64,000 nt of DNA from an uncultured Paracoccaceae bacterium (GTDB lineage: Bacteria; Pseudomonadota; Alphaproteobacteria; Rhodobacterales; Rhodobacteraceae), in assembly GCA_934500835.1 (NCBI GenBank), contig CAKSTR010000004.1, positions 62,001-126,000 of the forward strand. The letters run 5' to 3'. Positions 9,287-17,781 of this stretch are shown here, one piece after another; positions within the stretch are counted from its first letter, which is position 1, and every line of letters begins with the position of its first letter. A program made the position numbers and the translations under genes. The notes below the pieces were generated by a model, which did not search any database, was not told the origin of the DNA, and saw nothing but the letters and a program-made list of their open reading frames with translations.

Positions 9287-9826
9287 TCAGGCCTCATCCA
9301 GAGCATCGGGCCGCGCCTTCAGCGCCTCGACCACGCGGGCGGCCATCTGCTCGACCGAGTATTCCGGCGCGGCATCCACCGCAAGATCGGCCAGCTGATA
9401 GGACGGCAGCCGGACCCGATACAGCTCGGCCAGCGTCGCGCGCGGATTGGCCGTGCGCAAAAGCGGCCGGGTCGCCTTGTGGCGCACCCGGTTCCACAAC
9501 AGGTCCAGATCGGCGCGCAGCCAGACCGATATGCCGGCCTCGGCGATCTGGGCGCGGTTGCGTTCGGCCAGAAAGGCGCCGCCGCCGGTCGACAGCACCG
9601 AGGGCGCGCCGCGCAGGAGACGGCCGATCACCTCATATTCGCGGTCGCGGAAGAAGGCCTCGCCATCCCGTTCGAAGATCTCGGCGATGGAGCGGTCGGC
9701 GGCACGCACGATTTCTTCGTCCGAGTCGAGGAAGGGCACCTTCAGGATACGCGCCAGCGCGGTGCCGACGGCGGTCTTGCCCGCCCCCATCATGCCAACC
9801 ATCACCACGGTTTTCCTGAGCCGCAT
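9287..9826 (-). CDS. aroK: Shikimate kinase
   Basis: A 179-residue P-loop kinase that phosphorylates shikimate at O3. It shows Walker A GMMGAGKT (residues 11-18), the shikimate-binding DSD motif (LDSDEEI), the RDREYEV segment and a GGGAFL loop. It is the promoter-proximal gene of aroK-aroB. The start at 9826 was chosen because MRLRKTVVMVG matches the family N-terminus; the open frame upstream runs into intergenic sequence. Confidence 0.95.
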   Translation of the reverse strand: MRLRKTVVMVGMMGAGKTAVGTALARILKVPFLDSDEEIVRAADRSIAEIFERDGEAFFRDREYEVIGRLLRGAPSVLSTGGGAFLAERNRAQIAEAGISVWLRADLDLLWNRVRHKATRPLLRTANPRATLAELYRVRLPSYQLADLAVDAAPEYSVEQMAARVVEALKARPDALDEA

Positions 9827-10017
9827 CCCCTCTCCCCTGCGTGTCGCTGCGATGTCAGGGGCTCCTGCTCGCGGGAAATTTTGCCCTGAATGGCGTGAAC
9901 TCGTTCGAAAAGCCATATATATTCGGCGCTGCCCTGTGGTTGCATTCGCAGCCCGGCTGGTGCAGGCAGGGCGAGGCAGCAGCGAAAACAAGATGAAATG
10001 AATAGGAAACCAGGCAT

Positions 10018-10152
10018 ATGGGACGCATCATAAAGGCGGTTTTCGTTCTCGCCGTGCTTGGGTTTCTGGCACTTACGGGCTATGCCTATCTGGGGGACCT
10101 GCGGCCGGCGCAGGTCGAGATACGCAAACCCGTGGTGCTGGATGCGGATTGA
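10018..10152 (+). CDS. Single-helix membrane micro-protein
   Basis: A 44-residue reading frame: GRIIK, then one hydrophobic helix (about residues 7-26), then the short polar tail DLRPAQVEIRKPVVLDAD. The stop codon overlaps the start of the next gene (10142) by 11 bases, which supports translational coupling. An AT-rich stretch with TATATT (9918-9923) upstream could be the -10 of a shared promoter. I do not know its function. The overlap and membrane topology suggest a partner or leader for the secreted protein that follows. Confidence 0.6.
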   Translation: MGRIIKAVFVLAVLGFLALTGYAYLGDLRPAQVEIRKPVVLDAD

Positions 10153-11764
10153 GCCTGGGTTCTGGATTGGTGGCGGGCTGGCCCTTGCGGCAGCCTGTGG
10201 TCCGGCTTGGGCGCAGCGGGGCGATCCCCTGTCGGCGATCGACTGGCTGTCGCAGTCGGTGACCGCGCCGGCGACCGGCGCCGTCGCCACCACGCCAGAG
10301 GGCCGGCTGACCGCGCCGCCGGTGGAATCCGGTGCCGCCGCCGCCCCGGCCGCGAATCCGAACGAACCCCCCGTCAGTTCCGACGGCGCGCTGCCCCAGG
10401 TGGTGGCGACCACGCCGCTTGACGGGCCTTCGCCCGATGCGGTGGGGCTGATCCCGCCCGCCGTCTCGGGTTTTCCGCGCAATCTCTGGGGCGTTGGCCT
10501 GACTGTCGAAGTGGCGCAGGCGGTGACGCGCGACCGGATGGACAGCCTGCCCGCCTTGCGCCAGCTGTTCCTGACCCTGCTTCTGGCCGAATCCGACGCG
10601 CCCATCGACAGCGAAGGCAAGGGTATTCTTCTGCAGGCCCGCATCGACAAGCTGTTGCAGCTTGGCGCGCTGGAACAGGCGGCGGCGCTGATCGAACTGG
10701 CCGATCAGGGCGATTCTGCCGAACTCTTCCGCCGCGCCTTCGACGTCGCCCTTCTGACCGGCCACGAGGACCGCGCCTGCGAGCGGATGACGGCCAACCC
10801 CGCCCTTGCCCCCACGCTGCAGGCCCGGGTGTTCTGCCTTGCCAGGGGCGGCGAATGGGACGCGGCCGTCGTCACCCTGCAGACGGCCGAGGCGCTTGGT
10901 CAGGTCAGCCATGATCAGGCCGGTCTGATGGGCCGCTTTCTGGACCCCGACGTCTTCGAGGGCGAGCCGGCCCCGCGCCCGCCGGTGCCGGTGACGCCGC
11001 TGGACTGGAAGATGTTCGAGGGGATCGGCGAGCCGCTCTCGACCGTCACCCTGCCCGTCGCCTTCTCCTATGCCGAGATCAGCCCGAACTTCGGCTGGAA
11101 GGCACAGATCGAGGCGGCCGAACGACTGACCGCCGCCGGCACCATCGCGCCCAATGTCATCCTCGGCCTTTACACCGAGCGGGACCCGTCCGCCTCGGGC
11201 GGGGTCTGGGACCGGGTCGAGGCGTTCCAGGATTTCGACGCCGCCTTCACCGCCCGCGACAACGACCGCATCGCCCAGACCCTGCCGGTCGTCTGGGCCC
11301 GGATGCAGGAGGTGGAGCTGGAAGTGCCGTTCGCCATGCTCTTCGGCGCCGATCTTGCCCGGCTTGGCCTTCAGGGCGAGGCGGGCGCCATCGCCTTCCG
11401 CATCGGCCTGCTCTCTCCTGAATTCGAGGCTGTCGCCCGCGCCCACCCCCCCGCCGATCAGACCGAGGCCTTTCTTGTCGCGCTGGCCACCGGCAGGGTG
11501 CAGGGCGTGCTGCCCCCCGACCGCATGGGCCGTGCCATTGCCCCCGCCTTCCTGACGCCGGAACCCTCGGACACCGCGCAGGCGCTGGTGGACGACAACC
11601 GTCTGGGCGAGGCGATCCTGACCGCCATCGACGAGGTTGCCGGCGGCGTGCAGGGCAATCTCACCGGCGTCACGCAGGGCTTGTCGCTGTTGCGGGCGGT
11701 GCGGCTGGACGGCATGGCCCGCCGCACCGCGCTGGAGCTGATGTTGCTGGAACGGCGGGGCTGA
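10142..11764 (+). CDS. Secreted helical-repeat protein of unknown function
   Basis: A 540-residue protein with an N-terminal signal peptide (hydrophobic residues 7-22, likely cleavage after AWA near residue 24). A proline/alanine-rich linker (about 35-85) follows, then a long alpha-helical region with alanine/leucine repeats resembling TPR/SEL-type scaffolds. No catalytic motif is visible. It overlaps the upstream micro-protein and lies about 40 bases before xerD, a position where Rhodobacterales genomes often carry a conserved hypothetical protein. A periplasmic or outer-membrane-associated scaffold is an inference. Confidence 0.75.
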   Translation: MRIEPGFWIGGGLALAAACGPAWAQRGDPLSAIDWLSQSVTAPATGAVATTPEGRLTAPPVESGAAAAPAANPNEPPVSSDGALPQVVATTPLDGPSPDAVGLIPPAVSGFPRNLWGVGLTVEVAQAVTRDRMDSLPALRQLFLTLLLAESDAPIDSEGKGILLQARIDKLLQLGALEQAAALIELADQGDSAELFRRAFDVALLTGHEDRACERMTANPALAPTLQARVFCLARGGEWDAAVVTLQTAEALGQVSHDQAGLMGRFLDPDVFEGEPAPRPPVPVTPLDWKMFEGIGEPLSTVTLPVAFSYAEISPNFGWKAQIEAAERLTAAGTIAPNVILGLYTERDPSASGGVWDRVEAFQDFDAAFTARDNDRIAQTLPVVWARMQEVELEVPFAMLFGADLARLGLQGEAGAIAFRIGLLSPEFEAVARAHPPADQTEAFLVALATGRVQGVLPPDRMGRAIAPAFLTPEPSDTAQALVDDNRLGEAILTAIDEVAGGVQGNLTGVTQGLSLLRAVRLDGMARRTALELMLLERRG

Positions 11765-11803
11765 GATGCCGGCCGCCCCGGTCCGCCTGCATGGTCCGTC
11801 TGC

Positions 11804-12748
11804 ATGACCCAGGCCCCCGCTTCCCCCGACCGCTGGATATCGACCTTCCTCGAAGCCATCGCCGCAGAGACCGGCGCGGCCCGCAACACCCAATTGGCCT
11901 ATGGCCGCGACCTGATGGACTTCGCCGGCTGGGCGACGGGCCGCGGGCTTGACCTCGCCAGCCTTGGCCGCGCCGCGGTGGAGGATTATCTGATCTTCTG
12001 CGACGCGCAGGGCCTGTCGAAGGCAACGCGGGCACGGCGGCTGTCCTCGGTTCGTCAGCTTTTCCGCTTTGCCTTCGACGAAGGGTGGCGCCCCGACAAT
12101 CCCGCCCTGCGCATCAGCGGGCCGGGGCGGGCGCAGACCCTGCCCGGTACCCTGTCCGAGGATCAGGTCAACGCCCTTCTGACCGCCGCGCGCGCGCATG
12201 GGCGCAATGCGGCGGAACGGCTGCGCGCGGCCGCGATGGTGGAACTCCTCTACGCCACCGGCCTGCGCGTCAGCGAGCTTTGCACCCTGCCGCAGGCCGC
12301 GCTGCGCGGCGATCCACGCATGATGCTGGTCAGGGGCAAGGGCGGCAAGGAACGGATGGTGCCGATCTCGGCCCCCGCCCGCGCCGCCGTCAACGACTGG
12401 CTTGCCCATCTGGATGACGAGGCCGTCCGGCTGCGCGCGGCCGGCAAGCCGGTACCGAAGCATCTGTTCCCGGCGCGCGGGAAAGAGGGGCACTGGACCC
12501 GCCAGCAGGTCTTCACCACGCTGAAATCCATCGCGCTGAAGGCCGGCGTCGATCCCGCGCTGGTCACGCCGCACCGGCTGCGCCACGCCTTTGCCACCCA
12601 TCTTCTGGCCCATGGTGCCGATCTGATGGTGATCCAGACCCTCCTGGGCCATGCCGATGTGGCCACGACCGAAATCTACACCCATGTGCTGGACGAGCAT
12701 CTGAAAGAGCTTGTCCTGACCCGTCATCCGCTGGCCCGCAAGGGCTGA
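11804..12748 (+). CDS. xerD: Site-specific tyrosine recombinase XerD
   Basis: A 314-residue recombinase that with XerC resolves chromosome dimers at dif. A SAM-like N-terminal DNA-binding domain spans about residues 10-95. The catalytic domain carries Arg155 (TGLRVSEL), Lys179 (RGKGGKER), His257 and Arg260 (TPHRLRHAF), His283 (LLGHADV) and nucleophile Tyr292 (TEIYTHV). The complete set and the length fit the chromosomal XerD. No integron or prophage genes are nearby, which argues against a mobile-element integrase. Confidence 0.93.
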   Translation: MTQAPASPDRWISTFLEAIAAETGAARNTQLAYGRDLMDFAGWATGRGLDLASLGRAAVEDYLIFCDAQGLSKATRARRLSSVRQLFRFAFDEGWRPDNPALRISGPGRAQTLPGTLSEDQVNALLTAARAHGRNAAERLRAAAMVELLYATGLRVSELCTLPQAALRGDPRMMLVRGKGGKERMVPISAPARAAVNDWLAHLDDEAVRLRAAGKPVPKHLFPARGKEGHWTRQQVFTTLKSIALKAGVDPALVTPHRLRHAFATHLLAHGADLMVIQTLLGHADVATTEIYTHVLDEHLKELVLTRHPLARKG

Positions 12749-12767
12749 GCCTGCCAGACCGGACCCG

Positions 12768-13664
12768 ATGCCAGACCCTGCCCTGCCGATCCTCTCGCTT
12801 CTGCTTGGTGCCGCTGTTGCGGCGCTGGCCTGGACCAACCGCCACCGTCTGATCCGGCAGGATCGTGGAGAGCAGGAGTTGCGGCAGGACATCGCCGGCG
12901 CCATCGCGCTTGGCCATTCCGGCGGCGCGGTGGAAAAGGAGGACCGTGACCGGCTTCTGGGGGCGCTCGACCTCGGCCACCGCACGGTGGAAGAGATCAT
13001 GCGCCACCGCCGCCAGATCGAGATGGTGGATGCCGACCAGACCCCCGACCGCATCCTGACCCAGGTGCTGGCCAGCCCCTATACCCGCCTGCCGGTATTC
13101 CGCAATTCCGATGACACCATCCTTGGCGTGATCCATGCCAAGGATCTCTTGCGCGAGGTTGACCGGCTGCTGCGCGGCCCCGAAGCCGCCCCCGAAGGGC
13201 TGGCCGCGCTGGATATCGTCAAGGTGGCGATGAAGCCCTATTTCATCCCCGAAACCACCAGCCTTGACGAACAGATGCGCGAGTTCCTGAAACGCCGCAC
13301 GCATTTCGCGCTGGTCGTGGATGAATACGGCACCCTGCAGGGGCTGATCACGCTGGAGGACATCCTTGAAGAGATCGTCGGCGACATCACCGATGAATTC
13401 GACGTGGTGTCGCGCGACGGCAGCCTGAAGCGCGAGGAGGACGGCACCTATCTGGTCGATGGCACCATGACCATCCGCGACCTCAACCGCGCGATGGACT
13501 GGTCGCTGCCGGATGACGAGGCCAACACCGTCGCCGGCCTGGTCATCCACGAGGCGCAGATGATCCCGGCCGAGGGCCAGGTCTTCAGCTTCCACGGCTT
13601 CCGCTTTGAGGTGCAGGCGCGGCGCGAGAACCGCCTCACCCGGCTGAAGATGCGGCAACTTTAG
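12768..13664 (+). CDS. CorC/HlyC-type CBS protein lacking the DUF21 domain
   Basis: A 298-residue protein with one N-terminal hydrophobic segment (residues 5-22), a CBS-domain pair (about 60-195, containing TRLPVFRNSDDTILGVIHAKDLL and DEYGTLQGLITLEDILEEIVG) and a CorC_HlyC transporter-associated domain (about 215-295). Its relatives downstream of xerD in Rhodobacterales are normally about 430 residues, with a four-helix DUF21/CNNM membrane domain. Here that domain is reduced to a short anchor joined directly to the linker. Its role in Mg2+/Co2+ efflux or repair is inferred from the family; transport without DUF21 is doubtful. Confidence 0.85.
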   Translation: MPDPALPILSLLLGAAVAALAWTNRHRLIRQDRGEQELRQDIAGAIALGHSGGAVEKEDRDRLLGALDLGHRTVEEIMRHRRQIEMVDADQTPDRILTQVLASPYTRLPVFRNSDDTILGVIHAKDLLREVDRLLRGPEAAPEGLAALDIVKVAMKPYFIPETTSLDEQMREFLKRRTHFALVVDEYGTLQGLITLEDILEEIVGDITDEFDVVSRDGSLKREEDGTYLVDGTMTIRDLNRAMDWSLPDDEANTVAGLVIHEAQMIPAEGQVFSFHGFRFEVQARRENRLTRLKMRQL

Positions 13665-13673
13665 CCACAGGCA

Positions 13674-13694
13674 CGATTTTTCGACGAAAAATCG
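13674..13694. terminator. AT-rich palindrome between convergent genes
   Basis: Perfect 10-base arms CGATTTTTCG / CGAAAAATCG around a central A, starting 9 bases after the CorC-like stop and facing the end of the convergent ATPase gene. It may be a bidirectional terminator. A sister palindrome is at 46486-46506. Confidence 0.5.
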
Positions 13695-13743
13695 CCGCCC
13701 CTGCCCGGGCGTCGTGTCCCGGTCCTTGGCGGAAGGATCGGGA

Positions 13744-15312
13744 TCACCGCTTGCCGAAGATCGTTCCCAGCACGCCGCGCACCAGCGCCTGCCCGCCCTT
13801 GGTGCCCAGCTGGCGGGCGAAGGATTTGGCGAAGGTCTCGGTGATCGAATCCGACTGCCGTCCGGCAGCCTTCCTCTTCGGCGCTTCCGCCTCGCGCGGG
13901 GCATAGCCCTTGCCGTCATAGCGCCGGCCCTGCTTGAACTCGTTGAGGTCCAGGTGCAGCCCGCCCCCCGGCGGCGGGGGCGGCGGTTCATCGGCCTTGG
14001 CGGCCGCCTCTTCGGCGCGGCGGCGCAGAATCTCCCAGGCGGATTCGCGGTCGATGGCCGTGTCATACTTTCCCGCAACCGGCGACCCCGCGATCGCTGC
14101 CGCCCGTACCGCATCGTCGCAAGGCCCGATCCGGCTGGACGGCGGGCGGACCAGCGTGCGCTCGGCCATGGAAGGGATGCCCTTCATCTCAAGGAACGAC
14201 GTCACCGCCTCGCCGGTGCCGACTTCGCGGATCGCGTCCTCGATGGCAAAGCGCGGGTTGGGCCGGTAGTTCTGCGCCGCCATGCGCAGATCCTTCTGGT
14301 CCTTGGCAGTGAAGGCGCGCAACGCGTGCTGCACGCGGTTGGACAATTGGCCAAGGATGTTCTCCGGCACGTCGGCCGGGTTCTGGGTGATGAAATAGAC
14401 CCCCACCCCCTTGGAGCGGATCAGCCGCGCCACCTGTTCCACCTTCGACACCAGCACCTTGGGCGCATCGTCAAAGAGAAGGTGCGCCTCGTCGAAGAAG
14501 AACACCAGCTTCGGCTTGTCTGGATCGCCCACCTCGGGCAGCGTCTCGAACAACTCGGACAGCAGCCAAAGAAGGAACGTGGCGTAGAGCCGGGGCGAAT
14601 TCATCAACCTGTCGGCAGCAAGGATGTTGATCCGTCCCGCCCCCGTGGCATCGGTCAGCATCAGGTCGGACAGCGCCAGCGCCGGTTCGCCGAAAAGCCG
14701 GGTCCCGCCTTCGTTTTCCAGCACCAGAAGCCGGCGCTGGATCGCGCCCACGGATTCCCTGCCCACAAGCCCATAGCGCGCCGTCACCGCTTCGCCATTC
14801 TCGGCGATGAAGGTCAGAAGCGCCTGCAGATCCTTCAGGTCCAGCAGCGGCAGCTTCTCGTCATCCGACAGGCGGAAGGCGACGTTCAACACCCCTTCCT
14901 GCGCCTCGGACAGTTCCAGCAGCCGGCTCAGAAGCAGCGGCCCCATCTCGGCCACGGTCGCCCGGATCGGGTGGCCCTTCTCGCCGAAAAGGTCCCAGAA
15001 CGTCACCGGGAAGGCGCGGTATTGCAGGTCCAGCCCGATGGTGGCCGCGCGTTTGGTGAAGGCCTCGTGCAGCTTGCCCGCCGGATCGCCGGCCTGGCAC
15101 AGGCCGGAAAGATCGCCCTTCACATCCGACAGGAAGACCGGCACGCCGGCGGCCGAGAAGCCCTCGGCCAGGATCTGCAGCGTCACCGTCTTGCCGGTGC
15201 CGGTGGCCCCCGCGATCAGCCCGTGGCGGTTGCCGTATTTCAGGAGAAGGGTCTGCGGCGTGCCATAGCCCTCGCCGCCGCCGCCCACGAAGATGCCTGC
15301 CTCTTCCGTCAC
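13744..15312 (-). CDS. HerA/YjgR-like ATPase (DUF853)
   Basis: A 522-residue P-loop ATPase of the FtsK/HerA type. Walker A is GATGTGKTV near residue 30; a Walker B-like stretch KLVFFFDEAHLLF and the arginine-rich sensor region QLSNRVQHALRAF follow. The C-terminus has a proline run, then basic sequence. YjgR relatives resemble DNA-translocating HerA helicases, but their substrate is unknown. I prefer GTG 15312 (AAGGGGAC upstream) over ATG 15378, whose extra 22 residues are very basic and lack a ribosome site. It is convergent with the CorC-like gene. Confidence 0.85.
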   Translation of the reverse strand: MTEEAGIFVGGGGEGYGTPQTLLLKYGNRHGLIAGATGTGKTVTLQILAEGFSAAGVPVFLSDVKGDLSGLCQAGDPAGKLHEAFTKRAATIGLDLQYRAFPVTFWDLFGEKGHPIRATVAEMGPLLLSRLLELSEAQEGVLNVAFRLSDDEKLPLLDLKDLQALLTFIAENGEAVTARYGLVGRESVGAIQRRLLVLENEGGTRLFGEPALALSDLMLTDATGAGRINILAADRLMNSPRLYATFLLWLLSELFETLPEVGDPDKPKLVFFFDEAHLLFDDAPKVLVSKVEQVARLIRSKGVGVYFITQNPADVPENILGQLSNRVQHALRAFTAKDQKDLRMAAQNYRPNPRFAIEDAIREVGTGEAVTSFLEMKGIPSMAERTLVRPPSSRIGPCDDAVRAAAIAGSPVAGKYDTAIDRESAWEILRRRAEEAAAKADEPPPPPPGGGLHLDLNEFKQGRRYDGKGYAPREAEAPKRKAAGRQSDSITETFAKSFARQLGTKGGQALVRGVLGTIFGKR

Positions 15313-15533
15313 TTCAGTCCCCTTCACCACCGTCTTTGTCCGGTCCCTGCGGGGCCTGCCCCGCTTGCGCGCAACCATACATTTTTAACCCGGGCGTGCC
15401 AGTCTTGATCTTGCCGGGGCGGTTCCGCCTAGCCCGTCCGATGACGTCCTCCCCGTCGACCGACCGCACCTTTTCCGGGAAGCGCCCGGTCTTTTCTCGC
15501 CTTCCCCGAAGTGTAACACGAAGAAGAAACCCG

Positions 15534-15562
15534 TTGACGCCCCGGGAAAAGAACAATAGCGT
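15534..15562 (+). promoter_or_regulatory. Putative sigma-70 promoter for sRNA candidate 1
   Basis: TTGACG (15534-15539), a 17-base spacer, then TAGCGT (15557-15562). The -35 is near consensus, while the -10 keeps only T, A and the final T. It points at the short structured segment that follows. Confidence 0.45.
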
Positions 15563-15568
15563 CTTGCC

Positions 15569-15643
15569 ATGAAGTCGGCCAGTCCGACAGGGAGCAAAGA
15601 ATGACATGATCAAGGGCCGGCTTGCCGGCCCTTCGTCTTTTTT
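15569..15643 (+). ncRNA. Small RNA candidate 1, upstream of ialB
   Basis: About 75 nt from the predicted start to a T tract. It contains a small hairpin GTCGG-CCAGT-CCGAC (15574-15588), a single-stranded AG-rich linker, and a terminator hairpin GGGCCGG-CTTG-CCGGCCC (15614-15631) followed by TTCGTCTTTTTT. An 11-codon frame starting at 15569 (MKSASPTGSKE) lies inside, so a leader peptide is an alternative. I recognise no RNA family. Confidence 0.45.
15614..15643 (+). terminator. Rho-independent terminator
   Basis: A 7-bp GC stem with a 4-base loop and a T-rich tail (TTCGTCTTTTTT). It ends the short transcript above and is oriented away from the upstream ATPase gene. Confidence 0.75.
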
Positions 15644-15695
15644 GCCCCCCCGCGATACTGCCACAGGCGCCGCTCCGCCGTCGCGCTTTTATGAC

Positions 15696-15724
15696 CTGAC
15701 AGCGGGTTTTCCCCATGCTACCTA
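15696..15724 (+). promoter_or_regulatory. Putative ialB promoter
   Basis: CTGACA (15696-15701), a 17-base spacer, then TACCTA (15719-15724). Transcription would begin about 65 bases before the ialB start. Confidence 0.4.
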
Positions 15725-15794
15725 GCGCGCAACCCGGCGCGCGGCCCTGATGGGGGCCGCCCAGGCAGTCTTTCGTCCGCTCAAAGGATCAAGC

Positions 15795-16532
15795 ATGACC
15801 AGGACCAAAACCACCCTCTCCACTCTGGCGCTTGCGCTTGCGCTGGGCCTTTCGCTGCCGGCACTGGCGCAGGAGACCGCGCCCGAGACCGCCCCGGCCG
15901 AAGGCACCGCGACCCCTGCCCCGGCCGCAGATGGCGCCACCGCGGACGGCCTGTCGATGGGCCAGGAGATCGGCACCCCGGCCGGTGTGGGCGACAGCTA
16001 CACCAAGGCCACCTTCGAATCCTGGGAACAGCGCTGCGTCAAGACGCAGAGCGGCGTCGACCCCTGCCAGCTTTACATGCTGATGAAGGATGAGAACGGC
16101 CAGCCCGTCGCCGAGTTCTCGGTCTTCAACCTGCCCGAAGGCGCCGAAGGCCCGGCCGTTGCCGGCGCGACCTTCATCGCCCCGCTGGAAACCCTTCTGG
16201 GGGCCGGCGTGACCATCCAGGTCGACCAGCAGAAACCGCGCGCCTATCCGTTCACCTTCTGCGCCTCGATCGGCTGCGTGGCCCGCCTGGGCTTCACCGC
16301 CGAAGAGGTGGCGATGTTCAAGAAGGGCGGCAACGCCGTCCTGACCATCATCCCGGTGGTGGCGCCTGACCAGAAGGTCGCGCTGTCGGCCTCGCTGAAG
16401 GGGTTCACCGCCGGTCTGGACGCGGTTTCCGCCGCCAACAAGGCAGCCGACGCCGCAGCGGCGGCAGCTCCGGCCCCCGCTCCGGCGGAAGCCCCGGCAG
16501 AGGCCCCGGCCGAAGCGCCCGCCGCCCCCTGA
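15795..16532 (+). CDS. Invasion-associated locus B (IalB) family protein
   Basis: A 245-residue exported protein. The signal peptide (hydrophobic residues 8-22) is cleaved after ALA just before QETAPET. A low-complexity Ala/Pro/Thr linker, the IalB domain (about 65-215, with four Cys in WEQRCVKT, DPCQLY, TFCASIGC) and an Ala/Pro/Glu tail of APAEAPAE-type repeats follow. IalB homologues in non-pathogenic alphaproteobacteria are periplasmic or membrane-associated and have no agreed function. AAAGGA precedes ATG 15795. It is monocistronic, with its own terminator. Confidence 0.88.
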   Translation: MTRTKTTLSTLALALALGLSLPALAQETAPETAPAEGTATPAPAADGATADGLSMGQEIGTPAGVGDSYTKATFESWEQRCVKTQSGVDPCQLYMLMKDENGQPVAEFSVFNLPEGAEGPAVAGATFIAPLETLLGAGVTIQVDQQKPRAYPFTFCASIGCVARLGFTAEEVAMFKKGGNAVLTIIPVVAPDQKVALSASLKGFTAGLDAVSAANKAADAAAAAAPAPAPAEAPAEAPAEAPAAP

Positions 16533-16553
16533 TCAGGGATCGACTGAAACCGG

Positions 16554-16580
16554 ACGGCCCCCCTTTGCGGGGGCCGTTTG
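16554..16580. terminator. Terminator between ialB and the KAS gene
   Basis: ACGGCCCCC (16554-16562) pairs with GGGGGCCGT (16569-16577) across a 6-base loop, followed by TTG. It serves the ialB end and lies 5 bases from the convergent synthase stop. Confidence 0.6.
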
Positions 16581-16584
16581 CATG

Positions 16585-17781
16585 TCAGGGGGTCGCGCGC
16601 AGCGCCAGAACCGCGTTCAGTCCGCCAAAGGCGAAGGAATTGCTCAGGACCGCGCCGACCTGCGCCCGGCGCGCCGGGCCGGTCACGATGTCCAGCCCGC
16701 AGGCCGGATCGACCGTGCGGCAGCCGGTGGTCGGCGCGATCATCCCGTAGCGCAGCGCGGCGATACCGGCCAGAAGCTCCAGCGCGCCGGTCGCCCCGAT
16801 GGCATGGCCATGCGCGCCCTTGGTCGAACTGACGGCAACGGCCCGGCCCAGCACCTGCGCCACGGCCGCCGCCTCGGCCCGGTCGTTGGCCAGCGTCCCG
16901 GTGCCGTGGGCGTTGACATAGCCGACCTCATCCGCCGCCATGCCGGCATCCGCCAGCGCCGCCTGCATCGCCGCCGCAGCCCCTTCGGCCGAGGGCGCCA
17001 CGATGTCACCGGCATCGGCCGTCATCGCAAAGCCCGCGATTTCCGCCAGGGGCTTCGCCCCCCGTGCGGCAGCGTGGCCCGCCTCCTCCAGCACAAAGAC
17101 GGCAGCCCCCTCGCCCATCACCATGCCGTTGCGCGCGATGTCGAAGGGCCGGCAGCCGTCGGGCGACAGCACGCGCAGCCCCTCCCAGGCCTTGACCCCG
17201 CCGAACAGCAGCATCGCCTCGGCCCCGCCCGCCAGCATCAGCGGCGTGCGGCCCGACTGCACCTCACGCAGGGCCAGTCCGATGGCGTGGTTGGCGCTGG
17301 CACAGGCCGATGAGACCGAGAAGGCCGGCCCGCGCAACCCGTGGCGCATCGAGACGTGGGACGGCGCCGCGTTGTGCATCAGCCGCGGCACCACAAGGGG
17401 CGGCACCCTGTCGCGGCCGTCCTGAAACACGGCGCGGTAGTTGTCTTCCCATGTCGCGATGCCGCCTGCTGCGGTGCCAAGGATCACCCCGGCGGCGGCA
17501 AGCTCGGCCGCCGTCAGGCCCGCCATTGCCACGGCTTCATCGGCTGCGGCGATCGCGTAGCGGGTGAAAGGGTCCCAAAGCGAGGCTTCGCGCGCGGTCA
17601 TCGCGATCCCCGGCCAGTCGCGGATCTGCGCGCCGATGCGGATGGTCAGCCGGTCGACATCGCGGAAGTCCAGCGGGCCGATGCCGGTCTTGCCGGCCAG
17701 CAGCGCCGCAATGGTGCCCGGCACATCATGGGCCAGCGCATTGACCGTGCCCGCCCCGGTGACAACGACCCGCCGGGTCAC
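16585..17781 (-). CDS. Beta-ketoacyl-ACP synthase II-like enzyme
   Basis: A 398-residue thiolase-fold condensing enzyme with an intact catalytic set: Cys160 (SSACASAN), His292 (NAHGTGT), Lys321 and His326 (KGAHGHAIGATG). It extends acyl-ACP with malonyl-ACP. It starts with GTG overlapping the stop of the preceding ACP gene by 4 bases, forming lpxD-acp-KAS. A dedicated synthase plus ACP beside an LpxD points to a specialised acyl chain, possibly for lipid A, rather than bulk fatty acid synthesis. That is inference from context; housekeeping fabF normally sits with fabD/fabG/acpP. Confidence 0.9.
   Translation of the reverse strand: MTRRVVVTGAGTVNALAHDVPGTIAALLAGKTGIGPLDFRDVDRLTIRIGAQIRDWPGIAMTAREASLWDPFTRYAIAAADEAVAMAGLTAAELAAAGVILGTAAGGIATWEDNYRAVFQDGRDRVPPLVVPRLMHNAAPSHVSMRHGLRGPAFSVSSACASANHAIGLALREVQSGRTPLMLAGGAEAMLLFGGVKAWEGLRVLSPDGCRPFDIARNGMVMGEGAAVFVLEEAGHAAARGAKPLAEIAGFAMTADAGDIVAPSAEGAAAAMQAALADAGMAADEVGYVNAHGTGTLANDRAEAAAVAQVLGRAVAVSSTKGAHGHAIGATGALELLAGIAALRYGMIAPTTGCRTVDPACGLDIVTGPARRAQVGAVLSNSFAFGGLNAVLALRATP

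Larger units (their letters stand above)
15313..15794. other. Gene-poor 482 bp region with a putative sRNA and the ialB promoter
   Basis: There is no convincing protein gene between the ATPase and ialB. The stretch contains a promoter-like pair at 15534-15562, a short structured transcript ending in a strong terminator at 15643, and a second promoter-like pair at 15696-15724 facing ialB. Confidence 0.5.

Noticed and set aside
11804..12748. XerD as a phage or island integrase
   Set aside because: Length, catalytic set and neighbours match chromosomal XerD; no att sites or cargo.
10073..13054. A 993-codon open frame on the minus strand
   Set aside because: Antisense to the secreted protein, xerD and the CorC-like gene; His/Arg/Gln-rich composition with no domain.
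16440..16530. Ala/Pro/Glu codon repeats as a tandem repeat locus
   Set aside because: They encode the low-complexity tail of the IalB-like protein.
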